64,000 nt of DNA from Baylisascaris procyonis (GCA_037389465.1 JAZARR010000167.1:1171001-1235000); one strand, 5' to 3'. Positions 35,506-49,600 are shown, numbered from the stretch's first letter. A program made the numbers and translations. Notes: generated by a model not told the origin, from the sequence alone.

Positions 35506-37131
35506 CGTGTCTTATGTCCCTTCATGCTTTCTATCGTGGATGAAAATTTCTGCAGAATATTTATAGGTAGATAGTTTGTGTGACTTACTTCTGACAAACC
35601 GTCCTTCTAGTCGTTGATTCCATGGCTTTTGTACACCAAACGCAGCTTAGAAAGCTATCAAAAATTGCAAAAATTTGTACTGTTTTTTGCAATGAGTATT
35701 CGCTGTGAAATCCGCAAATTCCATCCCTCATTATAGTAAACACTCGCTCTGAAATCCACTTAGAAGACAAGTTATGGTATTTTTTCACATCGTTCCATTT
35801 CGCCACTTTTTCCAAATTGTTGTTGAAATTTTCAAAACCATGCAAGTGAGGAAATATTGCTTTCGAGGAAATACGCATAGCGTCCATTTGCTTGGGTACT
35901 TACTTGTCTGTTTGTTAAAGTTTTGATCCCTTTATGATTCATTTTTCAGAGAGGTGATTAAGACTGCCGTATATCTGCTTATTTGCGGTAACAATTTTCA
36001 TTACGTATTTGCGTAGTAACGTACGGTAACATAGTAAACCTACAAATTTATAAAGCTGAAAAGTAGTTTGAGTTCGAAATTCTATTTTTCTAGAGCGAAC
36101 TATTTTCGCAGAAATTTTTGATGTCTAGAATATAAAAAATGTTTTCAGGACATTAAATAAAAAGTAGTTTGAGAAGAATTGATAGTGTTAACCCTTAGGG
36201 TCAGCTGAAAACTAATGAAGGAAGCTTTTTCTTATCTTAGTTCTATGAACTTTTATTGCTGTCCATTGAGGGAAGGTACTCTATCCTTTCTGCGCTACCG
36301 GTCCGCTGCTTTGAATTGTTCTTTCGATGCGATAAGCATTTTATGGTCCTCGGTTTGCTTGGTTTAGTCGATTTGCAGAAAATTTTTGATGTTTTCCATT
36401 TCAGCTTCATTAGCACTCATGTTTTGGTTCCAATTTTTTGAAGTTATTAAAGTAAGTCGGAGATGTTTTCTTCAGTGTCTAGCATTTAGCGTTTTTGTCC
36501 TTTTTCCTCAATCTGCATTGAACACTTATGCTCTACTAGTACCATGCCCAGTACCATGAGAGCACATGCCCATTTATGGCTTCTGTAAACCTCTTCAGGA
36601 CAACGGCATGTTCACATTCTTGCATGTCATAGCACAGCAAACACTTTCTTCGTTATAGGCGCATTTATAATTGATGGCTTTGTTCTAACCATATTATCAC
36701 ACTGTTTCATCTTTAAAAGAAGGCGTTTAGAGTTCTAATCGGAGTGTTTTTTTTTTATAAGTTTTTCTCAGAGAATTAGTTCGATAGAAGCATTTATTCT
36801 TAAAGAATCATTCAAATACAACCATCAAAAAGCACAATTGAAAAGAAAATTTTTGCGGGTGTGGATGTTTGTTTTTCACATTTCAGTAACACATTATTTA
36901 CACCTGGGAAAAACAAAAGAAAACTTGGATATATGTATATGAAAATACCGACAACGATTCTTCTTAGTTGGAAAATGCACCTAAAATTTATGCTCCAGGC
37001 GTGAAATCAATCCAAATCGTTCTGTTGGTTGGCCAGAGAACTCATATTGCACTAAATGTATTGAACACCAAATGATCGTGTTGAACAGAGACCAAATTGG
37101 GAGCCTAAGAAATTGAAGTCACAATATGTTG

Positions 37132-37203
37132 CATGAAGTGGCCATTGATTGCACGAATGAAGTGGTCACTGTTTGCATACATGAAGTGGTCATTGACTCA
37201 TTG
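37132..37203. repeat. Three-copy tandem repeat, about 24 bp
   Basis: ATGAAGTGGYCAYTG recurs at 24-25 bp spacing three times with few changes. Confidence 0.6.
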
Positions 37204-40200
37204 TGTTGGCGTTTTGGATTCTAAATGCAATAGAGGCTGCGTACTTCTACGATGGTTCACATGTTCACTCATCGACAAGAAGATATTCTCAGTGAATAGT
37301 CGCTCCATACCGCAATTTCTGCATATCACTCTGAAAAATGCCTCACTTTTATGAATAATTGGAGGTATAGAAGAATGATCTACTTGGAGCATTGTGAACA
37401 TAGAACACAGTTACTTCATCCTATGTTTAAAAGCATTTCGTTGTATTTCGAAAACGACATCTACTGCTTCGCTTCTGTTCATGTCATGGAAATTAACAAC
37501 CTATCGAACAGATGAAATCGAACTTACGAGAGAAATTAGATTTGTCCCCATCTCAGATTCGGCTCATAGACGCAACCAGTTCGTAGAGCTTAGAGGGATG
37601 TCGTTATTTTTGGAAATATGAATTTAAAAAATCAAGTAAGGAATGAAAATCTAAAACCTTCCTACTCAACTTCACTTGGATGATAATCTGCTATTACGTT
37701 TTTGCTATACTCGTATAGGGAAAATGATTTTCACTTTGTTTATAGAAGAGCAAATTAGAAATAGCTTCAGTTTGAAAGACGAAGACATTGACAGAAGGTT
37801 ATTCATATGACGTTGACAGAAGGTTATATAGACGAAGACTTGCAAATGCTTGCAAGCAGCATTGTCGTTTAGCACAAGTGCTGGTAAGAACTAAAATTGT
37901 CTAGACAAAAAAGGAGTTTTTACGTTTCGGGGGGTATTTTCCACTAAGTGGACGTATTTAAACGAGGCAAACGTATCATGTCTTCATAAAAGTAACTTAA
38001 CTTTTCCTATATATTTTTAGTTCCGGGAGATCGAGTTGCGTCGATGAAACGGGAAGAGATGCGAGTAAATAATAAAAGAAGAAATGAATGAAACGTGGCA
38101 TGCTACTCGAAACAGGAGGTTTTCAAGGACTTTAGAAGTGAAGTCTAAAAGCCTAAATAATGTGAGTGTCGTGAAAGCTACGTTAAAGATGACTAAGAAT
38201 TCTGTTAGTTGAACGAAGACGGCATCTAGAGCTCTTCCAAGTTAATTTTGAAGAATATTTTGAAGCAATATATAATCTGACAAGTACTGCTCAATTAAGT
38301 TGCATAAAGTGTATAGATACAACGAACATACATGAAATTAACATATATAGCTTCCGAGTATGAGGTTTTCTAGTCGCATATGTAAAACGAAAGAAAGTAA
38401 TACCCTTGGATGAACAGGACAATTAAATTATCCAAAATGTATATTCGTTCGATCTTCAATTTATTATTCTCCCAAAGTTCAACTTTAAGCTCAAAACAAG
38501 CAAACAACGATTGAATTTATTTTTGTTTACGGAACCATTTATTTCTTAGAAGGAAATTCTAAAATTTTTGCGAAAATTGGCATGAATATTAAAATATCTT
38601 CGAGTAAAATTTTCATCACCAGTTTTGCGATTGCTCGATATCTGGATGTTTAAGTGAATTACAACTGCATACTCTCGTAAAATTCTATTTCTGGAAGGTT
38701 GTGGCAAAAACGTTAATAGAACGACGCTTAACAGTGACAACGTAAGCAATATTTCATTCGATAGGAATGAATAGGGTGATTGGTGCGCTAGAGGTGGAGT
38801 GCCTGGTCAATATTTCCTCTACTTTTAAGGGATCGTTTCATTTAGTGTTTGTGTCATTCGCATTCGTAAGCACGGCAGATAATTTCCTCGAAACTTCTCT
38901 GATTATCTCTTTTTTTTGAAGGTAATCGCAGAAATGATGCACATAACTTGAACTTCCCTTCCTCCTCCTCCCTCTCTCCTCCCCCAGCTATGTGTTTGTG
39001 GCCGCATCGTTTAATTTGCGCTATTTGGTTATGCAAGGATCAACGTATTTTGCAGTACGCAACTGTACCTGTCCCATCTCCGTGTAATCAAACGCCCTCC
39101 ATCCATCAGTCTATTTTTAGGGAACTATGGACATGTTGGAGCAGAAAAGCATAGCCACCGTAAATGAGAGATGTAGAGGTTGGTGATGCATTTTGTGAAA
39201 TAGAATAGATAATTAAAGTGGAACTTAATAGCAAAGTGCGGCAGAAGTGCTAGAAGGCTCAGGTTGTGAAGGGAAACAGAAGAGTGAGCGGCTTCACATG
39301 TGCATGCCAGAGCCATATGGGTTGGATAATACTTTTTTTTGCTCATGATATCGCCTATACATCCTTGTATGATCGAGCGTATGCCCATAACCCTCTTCAA
39401 AAACGTTGTATTCGTTCAGCCGCCCTTTATTCCAAATTGCACATCGTCAGGAAGTTTTAGTGAACAACGTTGCTATACGCATTGACTATTGAAAGCAATG
39501 CAATACACTACAGGAAGATAGGTAAAAGTCCAGCAAACGAGCGATAAATTTGAAAACCACAAGTGCGTTTAGCCATTCAGTAAGATAACAGTAGGTTTTG
39601 GTTTCTGTGCCATTGAGATTACTTTAATCAATAGAATTTACTGTAATTGCAAGCGGCAATAAGCGGTAAAAGAAGCTCTTAAGTTGATGTTTGGTGTTGG
39701 TGACTCAATGCTACAAATGTAGTTCTTATAGAGGCTTCCAGCAGGTGTGCTTTCGTGTTGACCTTAGTAATATTAGTCGCTATAAGACACCAACCTATGG
39801 CATATAACTCAACAACGGTATTATTGAAGTAAAACATTTGGTGCTCCTTATATGAGAAGTAAGCTATAAGATGCTTAGTGTCATCGTGTATTTCATTAGT
39901 CGTCGACGAGGATTTAAACGAGATTTTTTGCGGACATATTAGGCTAGTTGCTGCTCTAATTCCTCATTCAGCGCTTAAAGAAGAATAGGAAAATATTTTG
40001 ATGAAGACGTCTTTTTCGAAGAATTCAGTAGATAGGTTACTCTCTACTAGAGAACAGCAGAACTCAATTGCAGTGCCGGAGAAGAGCTCTTTTTCAGCTC
40101 GCTTTTTTTTTTCATTCAACCGGGCGCTTGAGGCAGTTGGCGAACGATAACGACATCATTCAGTCGAATGAAACCGAATGAAAATCGAGTAGAAGGCACC

Positions 40201-41670
40201 TGAGGCAATCCGCGGATGGGGAAATGAGTTAAAGGGTTTGCTGCTGAATGCTTGCGAGATGAACGAAAATCGTTGAGGTGATTGTGATCAGCAACAGGGG
40301 AGGACGTTGGCAACAAAAAAAGCGTTTCGGAAAGGTGGCCTTGAGTCCGAAATGCTACTGAGGGATATCGTCAATACAGGTCACCGTCCGATATTACTTT
40401 ATATTTCATTTCCATCATGTGGATTTGCACAGAAGTTAGCTTGCCTTGGATTGTAACTAAGTATCTGAAAATATTATGTGAATTTCATATATAACTTCAC
40501 GGATTGTCTCAGGAATATTTCTTAAGATGGGTATCCAATTATGCAACGTCTGACTTGAGTTTACTTTTATTATACGATAAAAATGCTCAATTATGTGCAA
40601 TTTTCCGCAAAGATGATCAAACGACACGGTGATGAGTCGGGTGCAAACGAAAAACTACAAAGCAGTCAGGAGGGGATCGAGGATGAAGAGGACAAATGCA
40701 ATGGCAGAACCCAATCGATAGCAAGGAACTGGGATATCTGATATCAAGTAACGGCAGGCGGTTTGCAGTAGTCGTTCTTTTTTACAGTAAGCGATACAGA
40801 TGCAAAGGAACATGCTTGCTCTAAGAATAAAGCGCGAAAGAATTGGTGTTGAAGAAACAGGAAAATCAGTGGTCGGTGAACGATGTGCGTGCAAAGAAAG
40901 CAACAATAAACTGGTATAAAATTCTGGTTGTAAAATTTGCTAAATATACAGTTCTCCTGGCTGATGGTCTTGGAACAAACTGCAATCCTCAAAAATTTTA
41001 GAAAAAAGCCGGAAACATTTTCATTCTTAGATACGATACTATATGACCTTTTAATGCGCTTTTTAAATTATAAGAATAAGTGGTACTGATATAACCTACA
41101 TAAATAGTTTGGAGAAACAACTTCCAGAATATGCGATATGTATTTTAAAAAAATAAGTGGTTGCTCAATTCACTACGCATTCATAACCTGCCTTAAATTG
41201 TTCCTAGAAACGTTAGGTGTATAGCCATATAGCCATAAAGGTTTTTTATGGAAAACAATTCTCTTACGCATTAAACATTGCACGAAATTCTCGCATTCGA
41301 AAATAGCATAATGGTTGTAGAAGTGAGTGAAGGCACATCAATGACTGAAAAATCCAGCGTGCGTAGTACATGCTCGTCCTTGAAAGACCGATCCGCATAA
41401 AGTTTAGCATCCTATAATGTTATCCCTTTAATATGCTTTTCAGTTGACGTAAACATGAATCGACATAACTCTAATTCTTTATAAAATGTTGAAATATAAA
41501 GTTCGCAATGAAACTAAAATATTTGATATCGATATAACGTTAATAAATCGTCGACTATTAATTACATGATGTTAAGGCGAAACTCAATGGAATGAGAGGA
41601 TCTTTTAAACATAACAAGAATAAGTCTCGCTGAATAGAAAGATGCCAAATAGTTGAAATGAAATACAAAG

Positions 41671-41794
41671 TTCCCGTGGAAATTTCACCGCGAAACTAAA
41701 ATTGAACAAGAGGATGTCAGTGTTTGAAATGCTTCCCGTGGAAATTTCACCGCGAAACTAAAATTGAACAAGAGGATGTCAGTGTTTGAAATGC
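41671..41794. repeat. Perfect 62-bp tandem duplication in the receptor's last exon
   Basis: Bases 41671-41732 and 41733-41794 are identical over 62 bp. The duplicated unit lies in the coding frame of the GPCR's final exon. Since 62 is not a multiple of three, it changes the C-terminal frame. The absence of any difference between copies suggests a recent event or an assembly artefact. Confidence 0.9.
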
Positions 41795-44700
41795 TATGTA
41801 TGAACATGAATATTTTGCAGTTGGGAATGGTGCATTTTCTCACCGAAACAACCAGCTGCATCAAAGGTAACACCTCAGCAATTCGTTCAAAAGAACACTA
41901 AAAAGTCACACGCAAAGAGGGAAAGTAAAATTGCTTCGAAATATTCGAAGATAACTTCTCACCTTGTAAGTCGGCTAACGTATAAAACTTGAATAGCTGA
42001 GTATGATATCAAATAGACAGTATATATCATGATCACGCTACCGATTACAATTACGTATTTGTTCCTTTTGAGCAGTTGTTTATGTGTTCGCCTTTGTTCA
42101 CCTATAAGAGATATCTGAACGGCTTATGTGAAAATGAAATGAAACTCACGTGGAAATGAGGTGAAACTCACGTGAAAAAGGCATTTTGAAGTATTTGACT
42201 CATACGGACGTCTTTATAAAACATAGCCTTCATAAAAAATCGCTGCAATTACCGATGCATCAAAAATTAATATAATAAGCCATCAGAAACGAACTATAAG
42301 TCATAGGCCTTCAAAGAAGTCTTTTTTTTCAGTAATCATGAGTACGCAACTACCGTAATCGGCAATCTTAAAAGCTTATCTATTCAGCAACGTTTTGAGG
42401 GAAGAGATAGCCTTATGAAAGGCGAATCAAGCTGAGGTTCTTAGATAATATTTGCTCTATTGATCATATTTCACTTACCATTTTCAGCGCAAATTGTGTA
42501 CTCACTTGCACTCATCATCTGAAAAATATTTTATTTAAGGCTATAAATATATTTTCATTTACGTTGCATGAAGTGTGCAATTTTCTGTGATAAGGCAATT
42601 TTTGACTACTTTGTTATGCGATTTTTATATTTCCAAAGTAAACATAAGCCAACTTCTGAAAGCGTTTCACTCCAAAAAACCTGTGAACGCTGCAAGTGTA
42701 AGAATTTCGGAAAGTACATATGTAACTTTTTCTTAAATGATATGATGTATACATGGGTATGTACCTGGTGTATATAATGGGTAAATATAGTGCTTTCTTG
42801 ACTTCTAGTGTGCAAATAGAAGAATGTTACAAAAGTAGCTGTTATGGATATCGTTGAGAGATGATGATATATTCAGGGTATACACAACAATATTCAGGAT
42901 ATAATCCAAGAAGTTTACCTCAGCATCGCTTTTGATAATACGTGAAATAACTCTTATCAGCGCTGTATAACAGAGTATTGATATAACGAGACATGTGAAA
43001 CAGAAAATGATAACGCCAACGTTGAAAACGAATTGCGAGTCTAACGATGTACCACTACGTACAAAGCATGCTGCAAAATTTAGCTAATTACTCGTGGAAA
43101 TGAGGCCATTTATTGTTATAACATATGCTTTAAATCTACGTTAAAATATACCCCTTTGATTATATCATGAAGTCATTTTATCACCTTTTTTTCGCACTAA
43201 GTGTCTAGAGCGAGAGTCGTTAAGTTGATGATCAGAAACCCACTGTGGATTATCACTTTCACAGTCAAGATGCGATCTCTTGTTCGGAAGTCCACTTTTC
43301 TGTGGTCGTTTTAGCTTCTTCCAGATAATTTGTCAAATACACCTAAGTTTAGGTAATACCAGGTGAATCTCATAGGCGCGTCTAAGAGGTCATCTATTTC
43401 ACATTTATCATCGTTTCACTTGTTTACAGCCGTTAATGAAAAATTTGCGGCATTAAATTGCCGGCAATATGTCGTAATGTACTCATCACTGATGCATTAT
43501 CATAGAATAGCCCGCAAAGACGATGTTACTTTATCATAAGAAAGCCAAGAGAAACTACTATTGTTTTCTAACGTATATTAAGCTAATTCGAGAGCGAATA
43601 GGTTTATTAGCGAGGAAGCAAATTCATCTTACAAGATGGCAAAGGTTTTCCAGTGACATTTGCCTCGATATCACCTGAAAGAAAACCTCATATTATACAT
43701 ACAGTTGAAGCTTTATGTTGATCGCTATTTTAATTGGGCCATTTATCTTCGTATGCTATATTTTTATGTGTCGAGGAGCGAGAAGTAAAAAATCTCATGT
43801 TTGCAATGCAATTTATTTAAAATGAGGTGGTTTAGTTTTGGTTGTTGACGCTGTTGAAGGCGAAAATTTGCACATACTCTGCTAGGAGATTGCTTTTCAG
43901 GTTACCATAACTGCATAAAAAGGAAAGAAAATACCACATAACTGATTAATCCTACTTCGGTAGGGCTCGTTATTTCCTTCTTTTAATGGTGGAATCTGTA
44001 GTGACCTGTCCTATGAACTGCTAGTAATTCCACTGCAGCAATTATTGCGCCATCTGCGAAAAATGGAATAAATTTGAAACCTTGCAGGTTATATATTCCC
44101 CAAACTCTTAGAAGTGATTCATGCAAGTGCTGTTTTTTTGTCTCAAACTTTTGCGAGATGCAACAACAGCCTTGTCTCAAACTTTGTCTTGTCTCAAACT
44201 CTTTAATAGTTTCCAAGAGAGTTCCATAGTGATGAAAGTATTCGTATTGAATTGGAAGCTAAGTAAAATTACGCTAATCTAAGTTGGAGGTAAAGGTAGG
44301 CCGAATGATTACGTCTTGCAAGGCAGTCAGGTTTTATATAAATCGATTGTTCACGTGATCCGATCAGCAGAATGGAAACAGTAAATGTCCATGCGGCGAA
44401 CCAACATATAATAAGGAGAACGATAACGCGACATCTGAAATAGAGGCCACGCTTAAATTAGTCATCATTAGTGTTTGCAAGGCCTTTCTGGAAGCTCTTT
44501 GTTTGTAGTTTTCTATAGGAAGGGATTCTGCATCAAAGTATGGGAAGTAGTGTGGCGCGTAAGCTCGAAGATCTGCGAATTTCTGGACACTGAAGAAAGG
44601 ATGTGTCCTCGGTTGAGCTTGAGACCTTAGAATCTACACTACTGTCGTTTTCTGCATTTGGAACAGTGCGCTTATAGTAATGCGCGGCTGACTTGGTTGC

Positions 44701-46650
44701 TTTGCGAGTATGCAACGCTTCATATTTATGCGGTGAGCACATAAAATTTGGAACAGCTGAGATAACCTAAAATACAGAAAAGATCAGATTTCGCTGATCG
44801 TTCCCAGTTCCACATTTTTAGAGTTCAACTCCGATATTCTTTTCTGACACTTTTTTGAGTAATTACTGAGAAATAATTGAATAAGCACTTGTTGAATAAG
44901 TAACCTGAGGCAACAATACTCCGTTCACATCAACAAAAAGTTACAACAGTTTAATTAAGTACTGCAGCATATACTCATCATTCTTTTACGACATCAATAA
45001 GTAAGCCAAGTGATTAACCTTGTGACGGTTTGGCGATAGCGCAGAGGATAAACGATAAATAAATATTCATTAAGGGTGATCATAAGAAGATTAAGGATAG
45101 TGGCCAGATTAGAAAAACGGAGTATCATAAGGACAAGTTGGTCGATTTTCATAAATAATATAGACGAACTAACTCCCACAGGCAATAGCTTCAATGCCCA
45201 TACAATTGAGCATAAACCTGCAAAGAGCATTTTTATTTTTTTTTTTTGAAGAGACAGGGCAATTGGCAACGTTGATAGATTTGTCGCATGGCAAAGCCTT
45301 TGAAAATGTGGTCAGCACCATATTGACCGATGAAATGTGTCATTTTTGAGCAGCAATATATTTTCATAATGATTTACTTTTAAGCAAATTGATTTTGAGA
45401 GGAAATAACATTTTTATTTGCGAAAATTTCAAGTATATCGGTAAAAGTGAGGAAAAAGTGAGGAGTTTTAGAGTGAGAATTCGCAACTGGTGGAATAAGT
45501 AATAAAATACTTTTTAAGAGATCAATAAGTGCGAAGTTGAAGATCATAATGTAGAATACATGCGAGAAGATGCTTCTTCGCCGACAGAAAAGTACAAATA
45601 ATATCGCTGCATTAAATGCGAATGCTGCGATACCGGAAACAATAAAGAGCATCCCAAATGCATGAGCTGCATCTGTAGGTATCGAGTGGGAATATTTGAA
45701 TGACCTGCAATGTACATTCTACTTGTGCGGTCTGGCGCACATTTTGCACTCATTAAACGCTTCCCATTATTGGCAGAAGTTGCTCTTTGTCAGGAGGACG
45801 ATTGAGATGGTGGGTGTTTAAACAGAGAAATACGGTACGTTGATTTTCATTTCGTTTTGTGGCTGAATATGAATTCTTTAAAAAAAAACCGAAATGTTAG
45901 CGCTAAGAGTTATGCGTGAATTTTTCTGTTTTCTGTATTTCCACCCGGGTGGTTGAGAGACGGCAACGTTCGTTATCAATTCATACAAATGAAATATCGA
46001 GTCAACTTTAAGATGGCATTTATGATCTCTAGAATCAATTCCATCTTTAAACCTCTCATGCTAATTTTTTATAACAGCGTATGATGTCGACACCATTATT
46101 GCCGTCAACATCTTCATTCATTGAAAGTTCTATATTTTTGCTTCATTTCTGAAGGATTTGTACGCACTTGCCTTTTAAAAAAATTTACCGTATTATTCTG
46201 TTTGCAAGCCTCCAGGCTATTATTGCAAATTGCGGATTGCAAATTTTCTCAGTCAACGTTGCAATAACTTGTTGCATCTATAGTCGACACATCGAGAGAC
46301 TTAGAACTTTATAGAATTCAATAGGCACTCGAGAAAAAATTTGTGAGCGATTCTTTAGCACAATTTTCGGCATGCAGATTTTTTTATATTTGCAATGGCG
46401 CTTACATCCGAAGCAAGTTTATTCCGATGAAATCGGTGCGCAGTTGAGTGGACTTTTCCAGATCTTCTAAACAATTAGATATTAAAAATACAAATTGATT
46501 TATTTGAAATAATACTGTGAAGTGAAAATATTGCAAGAAGTTATACTTACTATTCAGTAAATTCGCAAAACTGCTGCAACAAAACGAGTGATAAGAACTA
46601 CTAACCCGTTGAAAGATCGATATGAACCATCTTTTTGCATTTTGCAGTCT
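41685..46650 (-). CDS. Rhodopsin-like G-protein-coupled receptor, multi-exon
   Basis: Proposed exons: 46551-46650 (N-terminus, tentative), about 45410-45672 (helices 1-2), 45019-45217 (helix 3), 44313-44434 (helix 4), 42919-43070 (helix 5), 42479-42518 (third loop), 42101 down to 41980 or 41963 (helix 6), 41685-41897 (helix 7 and tail); about 400 aa. The product is a plasma-membrane seven-helix receptor. Evidence: a helix 1-2 pair with a basic turn (CRRRSIFSHVFY), helix 3 ending ITLNEYLFIVYPLRYR (NEY in place of DRY), helix 4 around CWFAAWTF, helix 5 ending SILCYTALIRVI, basic loop QRRTHKQLLKRNKY leading to helix 6, and helix 7 with LLFNFSFAVKF instead of NPxxY. Phases agree from helix 3 through helix 6. 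The helix 2-3 junction is unresolved, and at helix 6-7 the consensus donor AAG|GTGAGA would shift the frame, while TATAC|GTTAGC keeps it. The ligand is unknown. Confidence 0.72.
42132..42175. repeat. Two-copy 22-bp tandem repeat in a receptor intron
   Basis: Two 22-bp units share GTGAAACTCACGTG-like sequence with three differences. They lie between the helix 6 exon and the third-loop exon. Confidence 0.6.
44533..44766 (-). CDS. Orphan terminal-exon-like frame inside the receptor gene
   Basis: After an acceptor (TGTATTTTAG) 77 codons run to TGA at 44533. The product is hydrophilic and rich in Ser, Thr, Lys and acidic residues (NDSSVDSKVSSSTEDTS), like a receptor cytoplasmic tail, with coding-like codon choice. 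It sits in the 584-bp intron between helix 3 and helix 4 exons, but its phase 0 entry does not fit the phase 2 donor of the helix 3 exon. It may be an alternative last exon reached from elsewhere, a relic of a neighbouring receptor, or chance. Confidence 0.25.
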   Translation of the reverse strand, partial: VISAVPNFMCSPHKYEALHTRKATKSAAHYYKRTVPNAENDSSVDSKVSSSTEDTSFLQCPEIRRSSSLRATLLPIL

Positions 46651-49600
46651 CTGAAATAAAATATTCCACGCACTAATTCAACATAGTATATGCACAACGA
46701 CGTGCGAATCAATGAAATCAAAACGATAAGCAAAAATTCTGCTGAAATCCCTCCAAACGTTTTACTACATTTTCATCGGGGTTACGTTTCTCTTTCGCCT
46801 TCCAAATACTCAAATACTCAACATTATATTGTCCATCTTCCATACGCACCAATATATACTAATCTCGGTTGACTGCCAATATTAGTTACCAACCGCTGTA
46901 ACTCTCATTCTACTATCTACACAGTACACATTACCTGCAATAACCAATATTTCTATGCGAACTAATGTTGAAAATAAACACTAGTTGGAGTTTCTAAAGT
47001 TGCACTCAGCTGTTTGGAAATTCACCGTCATATCCATCAAAAAGCCAGGGAATATTGCTTTATTCGAAAAATTTTAATAGAACATATTTAGGGGAAATAC
47101 CGCTCAAGACTCTGTTTCATTTCAGCAGTTACATTGTCATAGCATTTCATTCTCTAGACGTATCGTGCAATAGGAATCAAAAACGCAAGCAGCGCAAGCG
47201 TATGCTCATTCGTCAATCTAATATAGTATTCACAACTAATTTCTCTTGTAACAGATGAAAATACCAGCAATAATCTATTATATCCTCGCATAGAAATTGT
47301 TTACGAGTTGTTTTTTTTTTTTTTTTTTTTGAATACTTATGAGATGTTTGACAACTATAATCTTATTATGGGCGCGTCTAACAATTAAAGGAGTTTGAAA
47401 CGACTCAAGTGAGATCCCTAACGAGGGAACAAAAGTGCCAATATTTGTGGAGAATATCCTCGACGGAAAAATTAGACCATGGAAAGCTTTCAATAAGGAT
47501 AAACAATGTCTTCTTGGTGTCCATTTCATCCCTGATTTCCTTCATTGCCCTCATTTCCCTTTCAAAGCATTTAGAGCTTAAATTGCTGTTGCATGCTTTC
47601 GCAAATGTTTACGACTGAACATGTATGTCGTATTGCCTGAATATAAAGAATATTTTCTTTAAGTTTCAACGTTGCAAATCTTGCATGCAAATTGACAGCG
47701 CAAGGTGATTAGCATATTCTATTATATGAGTAGTCACACGCAGAGGTAATGAAGCTACTTAAAGGATAACATAAGCAAACGTGAAGATCCCAATGTCCCG
47801 AAGAGTCTGGACCTATATTTGATGGATGCCGAGGTTGAACGGCAAATCGCTCAATCCTTACCTCCAAATAACCGTTATGCGCCATTAGTATAGTTGTGGA
47901 CGTCGTTGTACATTTTCAAATTCCATTTTTTCATGCAAGTTCATTGAAACGATCGGTGGGATTTGATCTGTAGATCTTTTTGTTGCAAAAGTCTCCATCT
48001 GTGGTGTTTCGCGAACTTCATTTACAAGTAATACTTAGAAGTATTAGTCACCTAATGAAGTAAACCTATTGCTATATGAATGTATAGCATAGCATACCCT
48101 ACTTATGTTTTCTATATATCTTTGTTTATTCACCAATAAACTGATAAAATTATAGTAAAAGAGCAATAAAATACGTTATTGGTAAATTGTAAGCAAACAG
48201 TAATACACAACAAAAAAGCTGCATCGATGCAAAAACAGCTCATTGTAACCCAAAAAAGGGTAGAAAAATTGCAATTACTGCATCATAAAACGATCTAATG
48301 CATTTGCAACAGACAATGTAATGCATCGTAAAATAATGTGATGCATTTGCAAAACATGCATTTGCAACAAGAATACATAAGATGTAGCTGAAAACTATAA
48401 AATGATTCTATAATGATGGCATATATGGGCTAGCAATATTAGGCGAATGCCAGTGCCATCATCAAATGGCATTGGCATTCGCCGATTTGAACATCGCCCT
48501 CGAGAAAGCGATCAGCAAAGTCCCCACAGGATTCGAAAATGGAGATGAAGGGAAATAGGATTATAACTTGATTCCTATGAAACATCAAAGAGGATTTTTT
48601 TTTAATGCTGGTCATTGGATCATTGAATCACAGTGGTCGAATTCTTATTGCAGTTGCTATTGAGGGGAATTGGAGATAAAGCGTTTTGTTTGAATGGAAG
48701 TGAGAAAAGAATTGAAGCGAATTCGAGTGGAAGAAGTGCAGCAAGGACAAACAATGATGAATTGGTCTTTTGAATAATTCAAGGAAAGGCTCCTCATTCT
48801 TGTGGTCTAAGATCCACTTTCGACAAATTAGGAGAGCCTACATTAATTAAAATGGGATTCGGACATCTGAACTTTGACGACCTCCAAGCGAAATTTTTCC
48901 AGGATCAACGCAACTGACGGAATTTACGGGAAGTTTTGCATACTTCAAACGATGTCAGAGGAATTTTCTAAAAAGTCCAATTTTTCAAAGCAGGACTTTC
49001 AGGCAACATGCAAAAAGTACTTATGTAAAAGCTACTGACTCATTTCTATTTTCATCAAATGCCTCAGAAATGACTCGGTTTCCATAGCGTTCGCAGTCAT
49101 TCGCCGACTAATTTGATGCTCTATACTCGGCCAGAAACGAGATTTTTCAAAAACAGTGATGAAATTTTGTCAACAACGATTTGAATTTTCAAGCAGCGAT
49201 TTGAACGTTCTGTGAATGGCTCAGGTAGTGAAAAAAGTGAAAGAATGCGGACATGGTAGGAACCAAAGAAAGTTTGTTGCACTACAAATGAATACTTAGA
49301 CAACACTGGGAACCTCTTTTTTTCATACATAACTGAAAAAAGCAAAAACAACCTTACGTACTAATGAATTTAATTTAACTTACTTTCTGAAGCGAAATTT
49401 AATCCAATCTATCTATAACTTCTTTAGAAAATAGGATTTTTTTCGTATTAACATATTCGTTTTTGGCTGTTTATTAATCAGTTTTGTTCAATAAATGAAC
49501 GGGTGGAGAATCGCATCGAAAAGCTGTGCATGAATGTAAATAGCTTTTGCATCATTACACACTCTTGACCAACATATTACCAACAAACAACGAAATAGGC

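Larger units (their letters stand above)
32502..41684. other. Long stretch between collagen and GPCR, no recognised gene
   Basis: The collagen promoter should lie in the first few hundred bases; minus-strand TATAAA-like sites occur near 32635 and 32690. Beyond that I find no exon with family resemblance. Open frames such as 34647-34850, 35585-35887 and 37394-37621 are unidentified and unsupported. Local repeats and palindromes are listed separately. Confidence 0.35.
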
